NCBI RefSeq assembly: GCF_029542085.1
Contig: NZ_CP107036.1
Span: 6,489,095 to 6,553,094 of the forward strand
Direction: 5' to 3'
Origin: Sphingobacterium sp. ML3W
Lineage (GTDB): Bacteria; Bacteroidota; Bacteroidia; Sphingobacteriales; Sphingobacteriaceae
DNA length: 64,000 nucleotides
Part shown: piece by piece, positions 10,691 through 21,900 of the stretch
Position numbering within the stretch: the stretch's first letter is position 1
Layout of the letters: every line of letters starts with the position of its first letter
Translations under genes and position numbers: made by a program
Notes under the pieces: generated by a model
Databases searched by the model: none
The model's input: the letters and a program-made list of their open reading frames with translations, nothing else
Told to the model about the DNA's origin: nothing

Positions 10691-10750
10691 AAAGGTATTT
10701 AAACTATCGCGATTACTGTGGTAGTTTAAATACTTTTTTGTTTGGGCAAA
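10691..10750 (+). terminator. strong terminator after SusC/SusD pair 1
   Basis: A perfect 12-bp stem, GTATTTAAACTA (695-706 of this kilobase) with TAGTTTAAATAC (732-743), is extended by A-T pairs and followed by a T run. It separates the first SusCD pair from the sigma-factor unit. The rest of the gap (10751-10987) holds no recognisable gene. Confidence 0.85.
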
Positions 10751-10987
10751 TTAGCGATTTTCTGAGGCTGCGAGCTGTATATCTTTCAAAATTCCCTGAT
10801 ATTACCTATTGAACCTGAAAATATTATCTTGTTTTTTTGATAAAAAATAGTCACTTTAGTTGTGGATAACTAGCCAAAGAGGATTGGTTATTTGACGGTT
10901 AAAACTTAGAAACTTTCAAATAGCTTATTCCATTACAAGATTTCATTGGAAAGATTGTATGGAAATACGACCATCTAAATGTAGAAT

Positions 10988-11515
10988 ATGATTAATGACA
11001 TCCTACAGCGCGCACCGACTGACGAAAAAGAATTTTTTCTAGTCTATCGTTATTGGTATAGGAAATTATATTATTTTTTATACCACAAAACGCAGTGTTC
11101 GGATCTCGCTGAAGATGTTGTTCAACAAACGTTTCTGATCGTTTGGGAACGTAAAAATGGGGCAGATCAGCGGGTGCTATTCAGTACACAGCTTTTTCAA
11201 ATTGCGCGTACCAAGTTGATCGACGAACTTCGCAGACGGGCCTTAAACCGAAAATACGTAGATTTTGAGAAACCTTTTGTGCTGAGCCAGTATGAAGATA
11301 TGGAAAGACGGATCGCCTACAAAGATGAGTTGGAATATGTCAAAGGGCTGATTGCGCAAATGCCCTTTATGAGGCAGCAGGTCTTTTATCTACATAAGTT
11401 TGAAGAGTTGAGTTACAAAGAAATTGCTGTCAAATTATCCATTTCGCCTAAGACCGTAGAGAACCACATCAGCATCGGTTTAAAATTCATTAAAAAATTT
11501 TTCAAATTGCTTTAG
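10988..11515 (+). CDS. ECF-family RNA polymerase sigma factor
   Basis: 175 residues, the usual ECF length. Region 2 is visible in the N-terminal half (DLAEDVVQQTFLIVWE) and region 4 in the C-terminal half (LSYKEIAVKLSISPKTVENHI), with no other sigma regions. Family role: directs RNA polymerase to a small set of promoters when its membrane anti-sigma partner releases it. The next gene is that FecR-type partner, followed by SusC/SusD pair 2, the standard layout for a sigma/anti-sigma-controlled TonB transporter in Bacteroidota. Confidence 0.92.
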   Translation: MINDILQRAPTDEKEFFLVYRYWYRKLYYFLYHKTQCSDLAEDVVQQTFLIVWERKNGADQRVLFSTQLFQIARTKLIDELRRRALNRKYVDFEKPFVLSQYEDMERRIAYKDELEYVKGLIAQMPFMRQQVFYLHKFEELSYKEIAVKLSISPKTVENHISIGLKFIKKFFKLL

Positions 11516-11579
11516 GGGATAAGGTAACCTTTATTCGTATAACAGTTAAATACCTGCTCACAACTGGGTAGCAACTGTT

Positions 11580-12614
11580 ATGAATCGTAAGCAATTATTA
11601 AATAAATTCCTGGCAAATCAATGCTCAGCGGAAGAGGCTAAACTTGTCTTCTCTTGGCTTAATGAGAACCCGAAATTATTGGATGATCTGATCTCGGAGG
11701 ATGATTGGATGTCCTATATTGCACAGGAGAAAAATGTTAAGCGTAGGAACGGCAATATCTCCAAGATATTTACTGTTTTTGTCGTCTTTGGCTTGCTGTT
11801 TTTTTGCTCAAATCTGTTTGAGGAACAGCATGCTCAAATTGCACAAGACATCATCAGGAAGACCTATTATAATCCCTTATCTCGGCCCAAAGAAATCATT
11901 ACGGACGATGAATCTCATCTTATTCTTGCACCGGGGGCATTGGTGCAGGTCAGAATAAAATCAAATCTTGATTTCAGATATGTAAAGGTCTTGGAGGGAA
12001 AAGTTCAATTTGAAGTAGCAAAGGATCCATCTAAGCCTTTTATTGTGGAGAGTGACCAATTGACAACAACTGCACTCGGAACACAATTTATTGTAAACTA
12101 CACAAGTCGCTCTAAAGACGTTCTTGTACAGTTGCTGGAAGGGAAGGTACGGGTGGCACATATCATGCAAAGTGCGGAACATGTAAAAATCCTGAAACCT
12201 GGACAGCAAATTCACTTCTCAGCAGCTTCGCAAATGGTTCTTTCCGACTTCGGAAACACGAGTAAAGGAGCTGACCGTGTAGTTAATTTCTTACCACGGC
12301 TTATAGGTACAGCGAAAGAAAAAGAATATAGTTACCCAATGACGATTCATCAATCGACAAACTGGTTGGAAATGGAGGAAACTTCCCTGTCCGAAATTAT
12401 CCAATATATTAATCATGAACTAGATATGCCTGTATCGTATGATTCTTTGCTGGTCAGGAATTATCGTTTAAAAGGACGTTTCCGAAGGAATGCGGCTATG
12501 AATTTACAGGATAAAACACAATTGGCTGAGTCCATTCTACAATTGATTGTTGAAGTAAATCCTTTTAAGTTGGAAAAACAACAGAACACATATATACTCA
12601 AACCTAAAAAATAG
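11580..12614 (+). CDS. FecR-type anti-sigma factor
   Basis: 344 residues. A cytoplasmic N-terminal segment (1-60) would hold the sigma factor, one membrane helix is at about 62-80 (IFTVFVVFGLLFFCSNLF), and a periplasmic FecR domain (about 105-200, with TALGTQFIVNY) is followed by a C-terminal DUF4974 domain (about 262-342). Family role: receives a periplasmic signal from a TonB-dependent transporter and frees the ECF factor. It begins 64 bases after the sigma gene and ends 4 bases before SusC2, so the genes are probably co-transcribed. SusC2 lacks the STN domain that would normally deliver the signal. Confidence 0.92.
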   Translation: MNRKQLLNKFLANQCSAEEAKLVFSWLNENPKLLDDLISEDDWMSYIAQEKNVKRRNGNISKIFTVFVVFGLLFFCSNLFEEQHAQIAQDIIRKTYYNPLSRPKEIITDDESHLILAPGALVQVRIKSNLDFRYVKVLEGKVQFEVAKDPSKPFIVESDQLTTTALGTQFIVNYTSRSKDVLVQLLEGKVRVAHIMQSAEHVKILKPGQQIHFSAASQMVLSDFGNTSKGADRVVNFLPRLIGTAKEKEYSYPMTIHQSTNWLEMEETSLSEIIQYINHELDMPVSYDSLLVRNYRLKGRFRRNAAMNLQDKTQLAESILQLIVEVNPFKLEKQQNTYILKPKK

Positions 12615-12618
12615 AATT

Positions 12619-15600
12619 ATGGTAAAACTCAACTTAACCAAGAAACCATTTTTTGTTTTGCTGCTTCTGACACTGATGTCCTTTCAATGTCTGGCTGGAA
12701 CGATCAATGGTATTGTCAAGAATGCTGCCGGACAGCGTCTAGCTGGGGTCAGTATCGTATTGAAAAATGCAGGAAGCAATTTTTCGACGAGCAGTTCTAG
12801 TGCGGCTGACGGGAGCTTTCGTTTTGCGGAAGTCCCCAATGCCAAAGGGTATGAATTGACCTTCTCTTATATTGGTTATCAGACCTATGTAGAAAAAGAT
12901 GTACAAGTGTCAGTTTCGGGCGCGACAACCCTGTCTATTATCCTGGAGGATCAAGTCAACCAATTGGAAGACGTGGTGGTGATCGGTTATGGGAAGCAGA
13001 AAAAAAGTGATCTGACGGGGGCCATTGCTTCGCTTTCGAGCAATGAGCTAACAAAAGGCGGTGCCGTGAGTAATGTAGGGCAAGCATTGCAAGGAAAAGC
13101 TTCGGGAGTAGTGGTAACACAAAATTCGAAAGCTCCCGGAGGGAGTACATCTATTCGGATCCGAGGAACCAATTCCATCAGTGGAAGTAACGATCCATTG
13201 TATGTTATTGATGGTTTCCCTACAAATAATGGGATCAATATCAACCCAGATGATATCGCCTCCATGGATATTCTCAAAGATGCGTCAGCAACAGCGATCT
13301 ATGGATCCAGAGGTGCAAACGGTGTTATCATCATTACGACGAAACGAGGTAAGACAGATCAAAATAATATTACTTATAGTGGTTATGTGGGGACGCAAAA
13401 TCCAATTAATCCCTTTCGATTTCTTGATGGCAAGCAATACATGAACCTCGCTAATGCGCTTTATAAGGAGATTGAAGGTCAGGAAAACCAAGAAAATGCA
13501 GTGTATACTAAATCACAGCTTGAGTCTGATGTGAATACCGACTGGGTCAAAGAGACCATGCGCAACAGCATTTTGCAGAATCATAATCTACAGTTTTCAG
13601 GAGGTGGTGAGAAAACAAAAGTATTGACAAGTCTGGGGTATTTTGATCAAAAAGGGATTTTGAAGACAACGGATTTTAACCGGGTATCGGGACGTATCAA
13701 TGTAGATCAAAAAGTTAACGATTTTATTCGAGCTGGTGCAACTTTGTCTGCCCAGCGTGAGAAATCCAACATGCAGGTATATGATGGAAATATTCTGAAT
13801 TCGAATGTTCTGTATAGTATATTGACTTATGACCCAACGGTTCCAGTGTATAATGCTGATGGTAGCTTTGGAAGGCCTCCAGGCGGACAAGGTGATAATC
13901 CATTGGCCAACTTAATTTCTCGAATCAACGATGTGCAACGCGACAAATTAAACGGAAATATCTTTGTGGAAGTGAATCCGATCAAGGAACTGACATTACG
14001 GATGAATGCCGGTACCGAGATTACCCACGATCAATTGGGCAGCTATCTGACCAGAGATTCTTATCAAGGGGGAATTGATGACGGTGTCGCTAGTCAGGCC
14101 GATTTCAATGAAACACATAATCTAATTGATTTTTATGCAACATACGCAAAAGTATTTAACGAAAAGCATAGCTTGAACGTGATGGGTGGTTATTCGTACG
14201 AAAAATATGTGCGCAACAATAAAGGGATAAACGTGAAAGGGTTCTCAACAGATTTATTGGAATACAATAATTTGGGGATGGCCTCAAGTATTACTGGTGT
14301 AAACTCTGCTAAGTCAGAGAATCTCGTGATCTCCTTCTTCGGCCGTGTAAACTATACCTATGATGATAAATATTTGTTAACAGCTACTTTGCGTAGGGAC
14401 GGCTCTTCACGTTTCAGTCCCAATCACCGTTGGGGAACTTTTCCTTCGGCGGCCTTTGCCTGGAAAATCAATAATGAAGACTTTATGAAAGGGCAACAGT
14501 TATTCTCTGACTTAAAGTTTAGATTGGGCTATGGTCAGACCGGAAATGATCGAGTGGCTGATTATGCTTCTTATGGCTTAATGGATAATGGACACTATAC
14601 TTTTGATGGCGTCAATAATGCTGGTGGTGTAAAACAAAATCCAACTTACCCCGAAAACGATAAACTAAAATGGGAATCTACCACGCAGTATAATGTGGGT
14701 GTTGATTTTTCATTCTTTAAAAATAGATTGGCATTTACCTTGGATGCTTATTATAAGAAGACAAACGATCTCTTGATAAGAAGTATACTACCATACTACA
14801 CTGGATATAGTTCTGGACAACGCAATCTGGGTACGATGAATAATAAAGGATTGGAGTTTTCGGTAACCAGCAAGAATATGACGGGTGAATTTACCTGGGA
14901 AACAAAATTGAACTTAGCTATGAACCGCAATAAAGTTTCCAGTCTCGGTGGTGAACCCGATCAACTATTGACTTCTTCAAAACCAATGGGCAATGTCTCG
15001 GAGGAGGCTTATTCCGTGATCCGTGTAGGTGAATCGTTAGGCTCCTTGTTTGGTTACAAATATCTTGGTGTAATTCAGCAGGGAGAGAAATATGGTCCGC
15101 AACCGAACTCAAAGCCAGGAGATCCAAAGTTTGCTGATGTCAATGGCGATGGTACCATAAACTCGGCTGATCGTACCATTATTGGCCGGGGTTATCCGAA
15201 ACTCAATTTTGGGATGACCAATACATTTACATATAAACATTTCGATCTAACTGCGTTTGTCTATGGAAATGTAGGGAATGACCTGTTGAATATGACGCGT
15301 ATGAACCTTGAATGGAAGCGTGGTACTGAAGCATTAAATCGCTGGACACCGACGAATACCAATACAGATATCCCAAGAAATGGATTTTATTATATGAGTT
15401 ATGGCGGGTATATCAATGATCATTTTGTTGAAAATGCATCTTTCTTACGCTTACGGAATTTGACATTGGGTTATACTGTTCCATTGAGAACGAAAGCAAT
15501 TCAATCCATCCGTGTGTACGGCATGGCGGAAAACTTATTTACAATCAGTAATTACTCCGGTTGGGATCCAGAGGTGGATACCAAAGGTTATGAAAATGAT

Positions 15601-15717
15601 GCGTTGGTAAAGAATAGATCCGGAAATAATCAGAGTGCTAATGCCGGTGTGGGATTGGACTTCAATTCCTATCCTTCAATGCGTTCATTTACTTTTGGCG
15701 TTAGTGCCACATTTTAA
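12619..15717 (+). CDS. SusC/RagA-type TonB-dependent outer-membrane transporter (2)
   Basis: 1032 residues. The signal peptide ends near residue 26 (CLA/G), followed directly by the carboxypeptidase-regulatory-like domain (about 28-110), a TonB-box-like LEDVVVIGYG (116-125), the plug with SMDILKDASATAIYGSRG, and the barrel. No STN domain precedes the beta domain, which is odd for a transporter coupled to an ECF/FecR pair. Role: TonB-dependent uptake of an oligosaccharide with the SusD that starts 28 bases downstream. It is divergent from SusC1 outside the plug motifs, so a simple recent duplication is unlikely. Confidence 0.95.
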   Translation: MVKLNLTKKPFFVLLLLTLMSFQCLAGTINGIVKNAAGQRLAGVSIVLKNAGSNFSTSSSSAADGSFRFAEVPNAKGYELTFSYIGYQTYVEKDVQVSVSGATTLSIILEDQVNQLEDVVVIGYGKQKKSDLTGAIASLSSNELTKGGAVSNVGQALQGKASGVVVTQNSKAPGGSTSIRIRGTNSISGSNDPLYVIDGFPTNNGININPDDIASMDILKDASATAIYGSRGANGVIIITTKRGKTDQNNITYSGYVGTQNPINPFRFLDGKQYMNLANALYKEIEGQENQENAVYTKSQLESDVNTDWVKETMRNSILQNHNLQFSGGGEKTKVLTSLGYFDQKGILKTTDFNRVSGRINVDQKVNDFIRAGATLSAQREKSNMQVYDGNILNSNVLYSILTYDPTVPVYNADGSFGRPPGGQGDNPLANLISRINDVQRDKLNGNIFVEVNPIKELTLRMNAGTEITHDQLGSYLTRDSYQGGIDDGVASQADFNETHNLIDFYATYAKVFNEKHSLNVMGGYSYEKYVRNNKGINVKGFSTDLLEYNNLGMASSITGVNSAKSENLVISFFGRVNYTYDDKYLLTATLRRDGSSRFSPNHRWGTFPSAAFAWKINNEDFMKGQQLFSDLKFRLGYGQTGNDRVADYASYGLMDNGHYTFDGVNNAGGVKQNPTYPENDKLKWESTTQYNVGVDFSFFKNRLAFTLDAYYKKTNDLLIRSILPYYTGYSSGQRNLGTMNNKGLEFSVTSKNMTGEFTWETKLNLAMNRNKVSSLGGEPDQLLTSSKPMGNVSEEAYSVIRVGESLGSLFGYKYLGVIQQGEKYGPQPNSKPGDPKFADVNGDGTINSADRTIIGRGYPKLNFGMTNTFTYKHFDLTAFVYGNVGNDLLNMTRMNLEWKRGTEALNRWTPTNTNTDIPRNGFYYMSYGGYINDHFVENASFLRLRNLTLGYTVPLRTKAIQSIRVYGMAENLFTISNYSGWDPEVDTKGYENDALVKNRSGNNQSANAGVGLDFNSYPSMRSFTFGVSATF

Positions 15718-15744
15718 TATGTAACACCCAAAATTCTATACGAC

Positions 15745-17307
15745 ATGAACAAGATTAAAACGAATATAAAATATATGCTGGGGATAGCTGGGCTAGCCTC
15801 TATTCTTACGGGAAGTTTGCAAAGCTGCACCAAACTCGAACCAAAGTTATATAGCGATCTAACAACTAAAAACGCCTATTCAACAGAAAGCGATATTAAT
15901 GCGGCCTTAACAGGTATATATACAAGTTTGTCACCTTATCCCGGTGATGCTTATCTATATTATGCGGGATATCTGGTAATGATTACAGATTATGCAACTG
16001 ACATAGGGTTTTCTACAGCAGCTGGAGATCCCACACGGATGAGTAATTTTACATACGATGACAATAACCGGTATTTTAAGTTCAATTACCAAAATATGTA
16101 CCAGGTTATCAGTAATGCCAATATGCTGATTGACCGTATTGAAAATGTAACGATCTCTGAGGGACGTAAAAAGGAAATTATTGCACAGGCGAGATTTCTG
16201 CGCGCATTATCCTATATGGATCTAACAGATGCTTGGGGGCCTGTGCCGCTAATTACTACGGTTAAAAACCCTACAGAAAGCTACAATGAGCCCTTGGCTC
16301 CCGTTGAAAAAATAGACGCGCAGATTGCAGAAGATTGTCAATATGCAATGGATAACCTTCCGGAAAAATGGACTGCCGAAATTGGACGCGCGACAAAAGG
16401 TGCCGCGCTTACGTTGATGGGCAAAATGTATATGCGTTCACATAACTATGAAAAGGCAAAGGTTTATATTGATCAGGTACTGGCGCTGCGGAACAAAGGT
16501 ATATATAAATTAAACCCTGACTTTAAGAAAGAATGGTCTGATGACAATAAGGTGGATATGGGCTTGATCTTTGGTGTTCTACATGAACCTACATTAAATG
16601 GAGGCGAGATTACAAATCACTTTGGTCCAACCGATAATCCAGAGGTACCGGATAGATGGCAATATTACGGTGTATCATTGGATTTTTGGCGGAAGTATAG
16701 TGATCTCGATCCTCGGAAAAAATTCTTCTATTACAATTACGAGGGTAAAGCGGCACGTGATAAAAATACGAAACATGGTTTTTTTTACATGTTACCAGCA
16801 AAGGGGCAAACAACACCGCCTAGTGACACCGTTAAATTCCTTCAGAATGTTGCTACAAAAAAATATTCCTATGAAATGGTTAACAACTCCTATCTTGATG
16901 GACGGACCATACAAGTATTTCGTTTAGCGGATGTGATTTTGTGTAAAGCGGAAATTGAAAATGCATTGAACGGACCCGCAGCGGCATTGCCTTACATCAA
17001 TGAAGTTCGCAAACGGGCTGGTGCACCAGCTTACGGTGATCATCCAAACTTCCCAGTACCGACAAGTAAGGAACAGATGATCGATGCATTGGTGGATGAA
17101 CGTGGTTTTGAACTGGTATTCGAGTATAAAAGACGCCAAGACTTGATCCGATTGGGACGTTATGAAAAAGTGAGTAATGCCTATCTTAAAGGTCGCGGAT
17201 TGAGGGAGAATGTTACTGAAGCAATGCGGTATTTTCCTTATCCATTGGAAGAGGCCCGTTTACATCAGGAAATGACTGCAGCAAATCCATCACGATTGCC
17301 TAAATAA
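15745..17307 (+). CDS. SusD/RagB-type outer-membrane lipoprotein (2)
   Basis: 520 residues with a lipoprotein signal and acylated C28 (GSLQSC). SusD features: an N-terminal NAYSTESDINAALTGIYTSL segment, TPR-like helices with QARFLRALSYMDLTDAWGPVPL, and a C-terminal FRLADVILCKAEIENAL and DERGFELVFEYKRRQDLIRLGRY. It binds glycan at the cell surface and pairs with the SusC encoded just before it. The next gene, an arylsulfotransferase-family protein, starts 24 bases after its stop with no terminator between them, so it is probably part of the same operon. Confidence 0.94.
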   Translation: MNKIKTNIKYMLGIAGLASILTGSLQSCTKLEPKLYSDLTTKNAYSTESDINAALTGIYTSLSPYPGDAYLYYAGYLVMITDYATDIGFSTAAGDPTRMSNFTYDDNNRYFKFNYQNMYQVISNANMLIDRIENVTISEGRKKEIIAQARFLRALSYMDLTDAWGPVPLITTVKNPTESYNEPLAPVEKIDAQIAEDCQYAMDNLPEKWTAEIGRATKGAALTLMGKMYMRSHNYEKAKVYIDQVLALRNKGIYKLNPDFKKEWSDDNKVDMGLIFGVLHEPTLNGGEITNHFGPTDNPEVPDRWQYYGVSLDFWRKYSDLDPRKKFFYYNYEGKAARDKNTKHGFFYMLPAKGQTTPPSDTVKFLQNVATKKYSYEMVNNSYLDGRTIQVFRLADVILCKAEIENALNGPAAALPYINEVRKRAGAPAYGDHPNFPVPTSKEQMIDALVDERGFELVFEYKRRQDLIRLGRYEKVSNAYLKGRGLRENVTEAMRYFPYPLEEARLHQEMTAANPSRLPK

Positions 17308-17331
17308 TAATAAGACGGAATAAAAAAATAT

Positions 17332-18819
17332 GTGCAGATGAAATTCTTCAAAGCAATTATCGTATTAACGGCCATAGTGGCTGCCTCTGCCGGTTACTAT
17401 TATTACAGCAATCAGGTAGAAATCGAAACGATTGAACTCACATCACCCAATAACCTACCCCTCGATGAGGATATTCATGTACGTCTGAACAAAGCTGCGG
17501 ATGCTTATGTCGAATATTGGAAAGAGGATGGTGGGCAGGTCCATCAAACTGTTGTGTCGAAATCGTCATTGAATCATAACTTTCATCTCCTGACGCTGGA
17601 ACCTAATAGCAGCTACAAATTTCGGGTAGTCATCGATCAGATGATCCCTGTTAAATCCAGTGAACAGTCTTTTAAGACAAGACCGCAATCGCCATGGATG
17701 GTGCATGACTGGATCAAAGGCGACCATCCACATGATGAAAAAGCGCTGGGGAATGGCCTGGTATTATTATGTTATCGCGGTTATCCAGGCTATATGGCTA
17801 TGGTCGATGGTAAAGGAACGATCCGATGGTATTGGCAAGATGAGAAATTGGGCGTGCGCCTGGCTTCATTAACACCAAGAGGAACAATTCTAGCCTTACT
17901 GGCTCCTGCAAGTAAGGATGAATTCAATAAGCCCAATCAACCGAGTAAGAAATCAACCAATGCCAGTTATTATCTGCGCAGCGGAAGGATCGGATTTGTA
18001 GGCGGAACTGTATTGGTGGAGATTGATCTGACAGGGAAGGAAATTACCCGAATCGATCTGGATAAAAAAGGGATCGTCATGCATCACGATGTACAGATGG
18101 ATAAGCAAAATAATATCGTTGGTATCGTCAGGGACTTTAGAATAGATGATAGACCCGGTCATCCAAAAGATACGCTCTGGGGAGACGCTATATTGACCAT
18201 GGATACCAAAGGCAATGTGTTGAAAAAATGGTCCCCCTGGAAAAAATGGGATATTCAGAACGATAAAAAATTGGATAGCCTAAAACATGACCGATTCCAC
18301 TTTAATACTATTTCCTTTGACAGGGACAGCAATTACCTCACTTCTTCACCAATTGAAAATCAGGTTTGGAAAATTGATGCGAAAACGGGCGATATCCTCT
18401 GGAAACTAGGAAAGGACGGTGATTTTAAATTGAAGGAAAAAGACTTGTTCTATTTTCAGCATGCACCGCATATCACCAAAACTGGTGAACTGCTTCTTTT
18501 TGATAATGGCGATTTCTCCCCTCGTGATAGTACAACGGCCAATAAACAGTCCCGTGCTATCGCCTTCAACCTTGACCAAAAGAACAAAACGGCAACATTA
18601 GCTTATGCAGCCCCTATTCCTAAAAAACAATTTACTGCGAGAATGGGAAGTGCTTATGAATTGGAGAATGGCAATCTGCTGCAAACAAGCTCAAAGACAG
18701 GATCAGTACTCATAACAGATAAAAAAGGTAAAGTACTCTGGGAGTTAAATGCCTATTTTATACCTTATCGTGCCCTGTATGTCTCCGAAGGAATTTGGAA
18801 TAAATATCGAAAAAACTAA
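17332..18819 (+). CDS. arylsulfotransferase (ASST)-family exported protein
   Basis: 495 residues; an N-terminal hydrophobic anchor or signal (about 4-26), a fibronectin-like beta segment (about 35-120), then a beta-propeller with ASST-family landmarks: HHD (H251/H252), a HFN motif (H323), the VWKIDAKTGDILWKLG strand and QHAPH (H377) before ELLLFDNGD. Family chemistry: transfer of a sulfate group from one phenol to another without PAPS, in the periplasm, through a sulfo-histidine. Where the family usually has an SSR motif this protein reads SSP, so the active-site arginine may be absent and activity could differ. Location in a SusCD operon suggests action on imported glycan or its aglycone. 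The assignment rests on motifs only. Confidence 0.75.
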   Translation: MQMKFFKAIIVLTAIVAASAGYYYYSNQVEIETIELTSPNNLPLDEDIHVRLNKAADAYVEYWKEDGGQVHQTVVSKSSLNHNFHLLTLEPNSSYKFRVVIDQMIPVKSSEQSFKTRPQSPWMVHDWIKGDHPHDEKALGNGLVLLCYRGYPGYMAMVDGKGTIRWYWQDEKLGVRLASLTPRGTILALLAPASKDEFNKPNQPSKKSTNASYYLRSGRIGFVGGTVLVEIDLTGKEITRIDLDKKGIVMHHDVQMDKQNNIVGIVRDFRIDDRPGHPKDTLWGDAILTMDTKGNVLKKWSPWKKWDIQNDKKLDSLKHDRFHFNTISFDRDSNYLTSSPIENQVWKIDAKTGDILWKLGKDGDFKLKEKDLFYFQHAPHITKTGELLLFDNGDFSPRDSTTANKQSRAIAFNLDQKNKTATLAYAAPIPKKQFTARMGSAYELENGNLLQTSSKTGSVLITDKKGKVLWELNAYFIPYRALYVSEGIWNKYRKN

Positions 18820-18839
18820 TGCATAAAAAAGTATAAGAT

Positions 18840-18892
18840 CATCTTGAGCTGAGTGTGGTATACATCCGGTATAAGCACTTTCGCTCAAGGTG
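18840..18892 (+). other. stem-loop between the ASST gene and the GH-like gene
   Basis: CATCTTGAGC (18840-18849) can pair with GCTCAAGGTG (18883-18892) across a 33-base loop. No T tract follows, so it is not a classic terminator. It could trim or stabilise the operon mRNA between the two genes; this is inference. Confidence 0.35.
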
Positions 18893-18954
18893 ACTTTAAT
18901 GGCAATTAATAACTATTTACGTGTACTGGTTTTTGGGTACACCTAACACCTTGT

Positions 18955-21900
18955 ATGATGAAGAAAAGAACAGCCTATAGTAAGCTGGCAACAATCCTTG
19001 CCGTATCATTATTCGTAAACGCTGTCCATGGACAGCTGGCTTATCCACCTGAAAAGCAAAAATGGGATGCGGATCAACTTGGTAATCACCGTGCGGTTCT
19101 CAAGATAAACACAGATCAAAAAGAGGTTCAATCCGTTATTCCTTGGCGTAACCGATGGGTTGAGGCCAATCAAGAGGTCATAATTGTTGATAGTGCAAGT
19201 AATAAACAGGTAACGTCGATTAATTATCTCTGGATGAATGCAGAATCGGGTGGCTTACGTTTTCGTCCGACTTCAGGCAAGGGAATATATTATGTTTATT
19301 ATTTACCTTATAAAATGGGTGGACGTAGCCGAAATTATCCGGATGCGATTTACTTGAAAAATTCGACGCCAGCACCCGTTCAAGCTGCAAAAAATGACGC
19401 TATTAGTTCCAAAGGTATCACTGTTGAACGGTTTGAAGCCGTAGATCAGTATAATAGCAATGATCCCATGGAAGTGCTGGCTACTAAAGCGGAGATCAAA
19501 AGCTTCTTGAACAGCAATACAAAAGAAGATTATTTTGTTTTTCCTGAAAGACGGGAGTCTCCCATCAAAATGGAAAATAACCTCCCACAACTGTGGATGA
19601 CGAAAACTAAGGTTCCGAATCAACTGGAGGGAAATGCGCAAAAAGGCGAATACTATGCTTTTCAATTGGGATTGTGGTCACCGAAGCGAGATCTTCAAAC
19701 AGTTCAGGTATCATTTTCGGATTTTAAGTCTAGCGATGGGACAATTATTGCTGCCAATAGCTTGAACTGTTTAAATACGCAAGGCACGGCTTATACGGGA
19801 GAGGCGATGCATTTGACAGTGAATGTACCTGCGAACAAGATACAAGCCCTTTGGTGTGGCATGCAAGTACCGGAAAATATTCCGGTGGGGACTTATGTCG
19901 GCACAGCCACGGTAAAAGCAAATAATGCTACAGCCAAGAAGGTCAAGCTTGTATTTCATGTGTCGGACAACGCCAGTGGACTGGCAAGTGTTGATCAGCC
20001 CTGGAAAATGACACGATTGCCCTGGCTGAATTCAACGCTGGCACAAAAGAATACTGTCATTGCGCCCTATACGCCAATTGCTTTGACAGCTGATTCAACC
20101 TTACAGCTCTTGGGACGTGAAGTTAAGTTGAGCGCAACTGGTCTGCCCAAACAGATCAGTACATTTTTTACGCCCGAAATGACATCGATCTCAACAAAGC
20201 CAAATACATTGTTGTATGAACCAGTACATTTTCATTTTTATCGTGCCTCAGACGGAAAGGAAATACAGCTCCAAGCTGCCGGCGTTCAATTTAAAGAGAA
20301 AAATGAAGGTGAATATCGTTGGATAGCCAAAAATGAATCGGCCGACCTGACGATGGAAGTGGAGGGGAAACTAGAATTTGATGGTTATTTGCATTATGTG
20401 GTTAAACTAACAGCGTTAAATGATATCAATTTAAAAGATATCAATATGCATATTCCGGTCATGCCTGACAAAGCAAACTATTTTATGGGGCTAGGACAGA
20501 AGGGGGGGAAGCGACCGGAACAGCTTTCGTGGAATTGGGATGTCGCAAATAAGAATCAAGACGGTGGCTGGATTGGCGCCGTAAATGCAGGACTTCAGTT
20601 TTCACTGCGCGATGAACATTATTCACGGCCACTTAACACAAACTTCTATCTTCAAAAACCATTGGTGCTACCAACCTCCTGGGGTAATGAGAATAAAGGT
20701 GGAATAGATATCGGTCTCAAGGGCAAATCGGTTTTGGTCAATAGTTATAGTGGTGAACGTCAGCTAAAAAAAGGAGCAGTACTTTATTATAATTTTAACC
20801 TATTAATTACACCGTTCCATCCGATAAATACTGAAGCACAATGGAATGAACGCTATTATCACGCTTATAAACCAGTGGATTCGGTCCTGGCAAGTGGATC
20901 CAATGTCATTAATATCCACCATGCTAATGTGATCAATCCCTATATCAATTATCCATTTATCGCGACCAAAGAGATGAAGCAATATATTGATCAGGCACAT
21001 CATGCAGGATTGAAAGTGAAGATTTACAATACAGTACGCGAGGTTTCCAACAGAGTGTACGAGCTCTATCCTTTGCGGAGCCTAGGCACGGAGGTATTTT
21101 CACCGGGCAAGGGTGGTGGCTATTCTTGGTTGCAGGAACATGTGGGAAACAATTACCTTGCCGCTTGGTATGTGCCCGAATTTAGAGATGCTGCCATTAT
21201 CAACAGTGGTATGAATAGATGGCACAACTATTATGTTGAAGGTATGAACTGGCTGGTAGATCATATTGGTATTGATGGAATCTATCTGGATGATGTTGCT
21301 TTTGACCGCGTAACAATGAAGCGCATCAAGCGGGTATTAACCAAAAATGGGAAATCTGGTCTGATTGATTTACACTCTGCGAATCAATATAATAAAAGCG
21401 ATGGCTTTAACAACAGTGCAAATCTCTATCTCGAGCATTTCCCTTATATCAATAGATTATGGTTTGGAGAATATTTTGATTACGAAAATAACCAACCTGA
21501 TTTCTTCTTAACAGAAGTAAGTGGGATCCCTTTTGGATTGATGGGCGAAATGCTTCAGGATGGCGGTAATCCTTGGCGCGGAATGATCTATGGTATGACT
21601 AATCGGATGCCTTACCAAAAGCTGACACCGAAGGATTTATGGAAAACCTGGGATAATTTTGGCATCAAAGGAAGCAATATGATTGGTTATTGGTCACCAA
21701 ACATTCCGGTAAAGACAGATAACGAGAAGGTATTGACAACAGTCTATAGCAGATCTGGAAAAGCAATGGTCGCTATAGCGAGCTGGGCCGATACGGATGT
21801 TGATGTACAACTAGCTATTGATTGGGATAAACTAGGTATTGATCCGAAAAAGGCGAAATTGTCGATTCCAACAATAGCCGATTTTCAGTCGGGTACAGCA

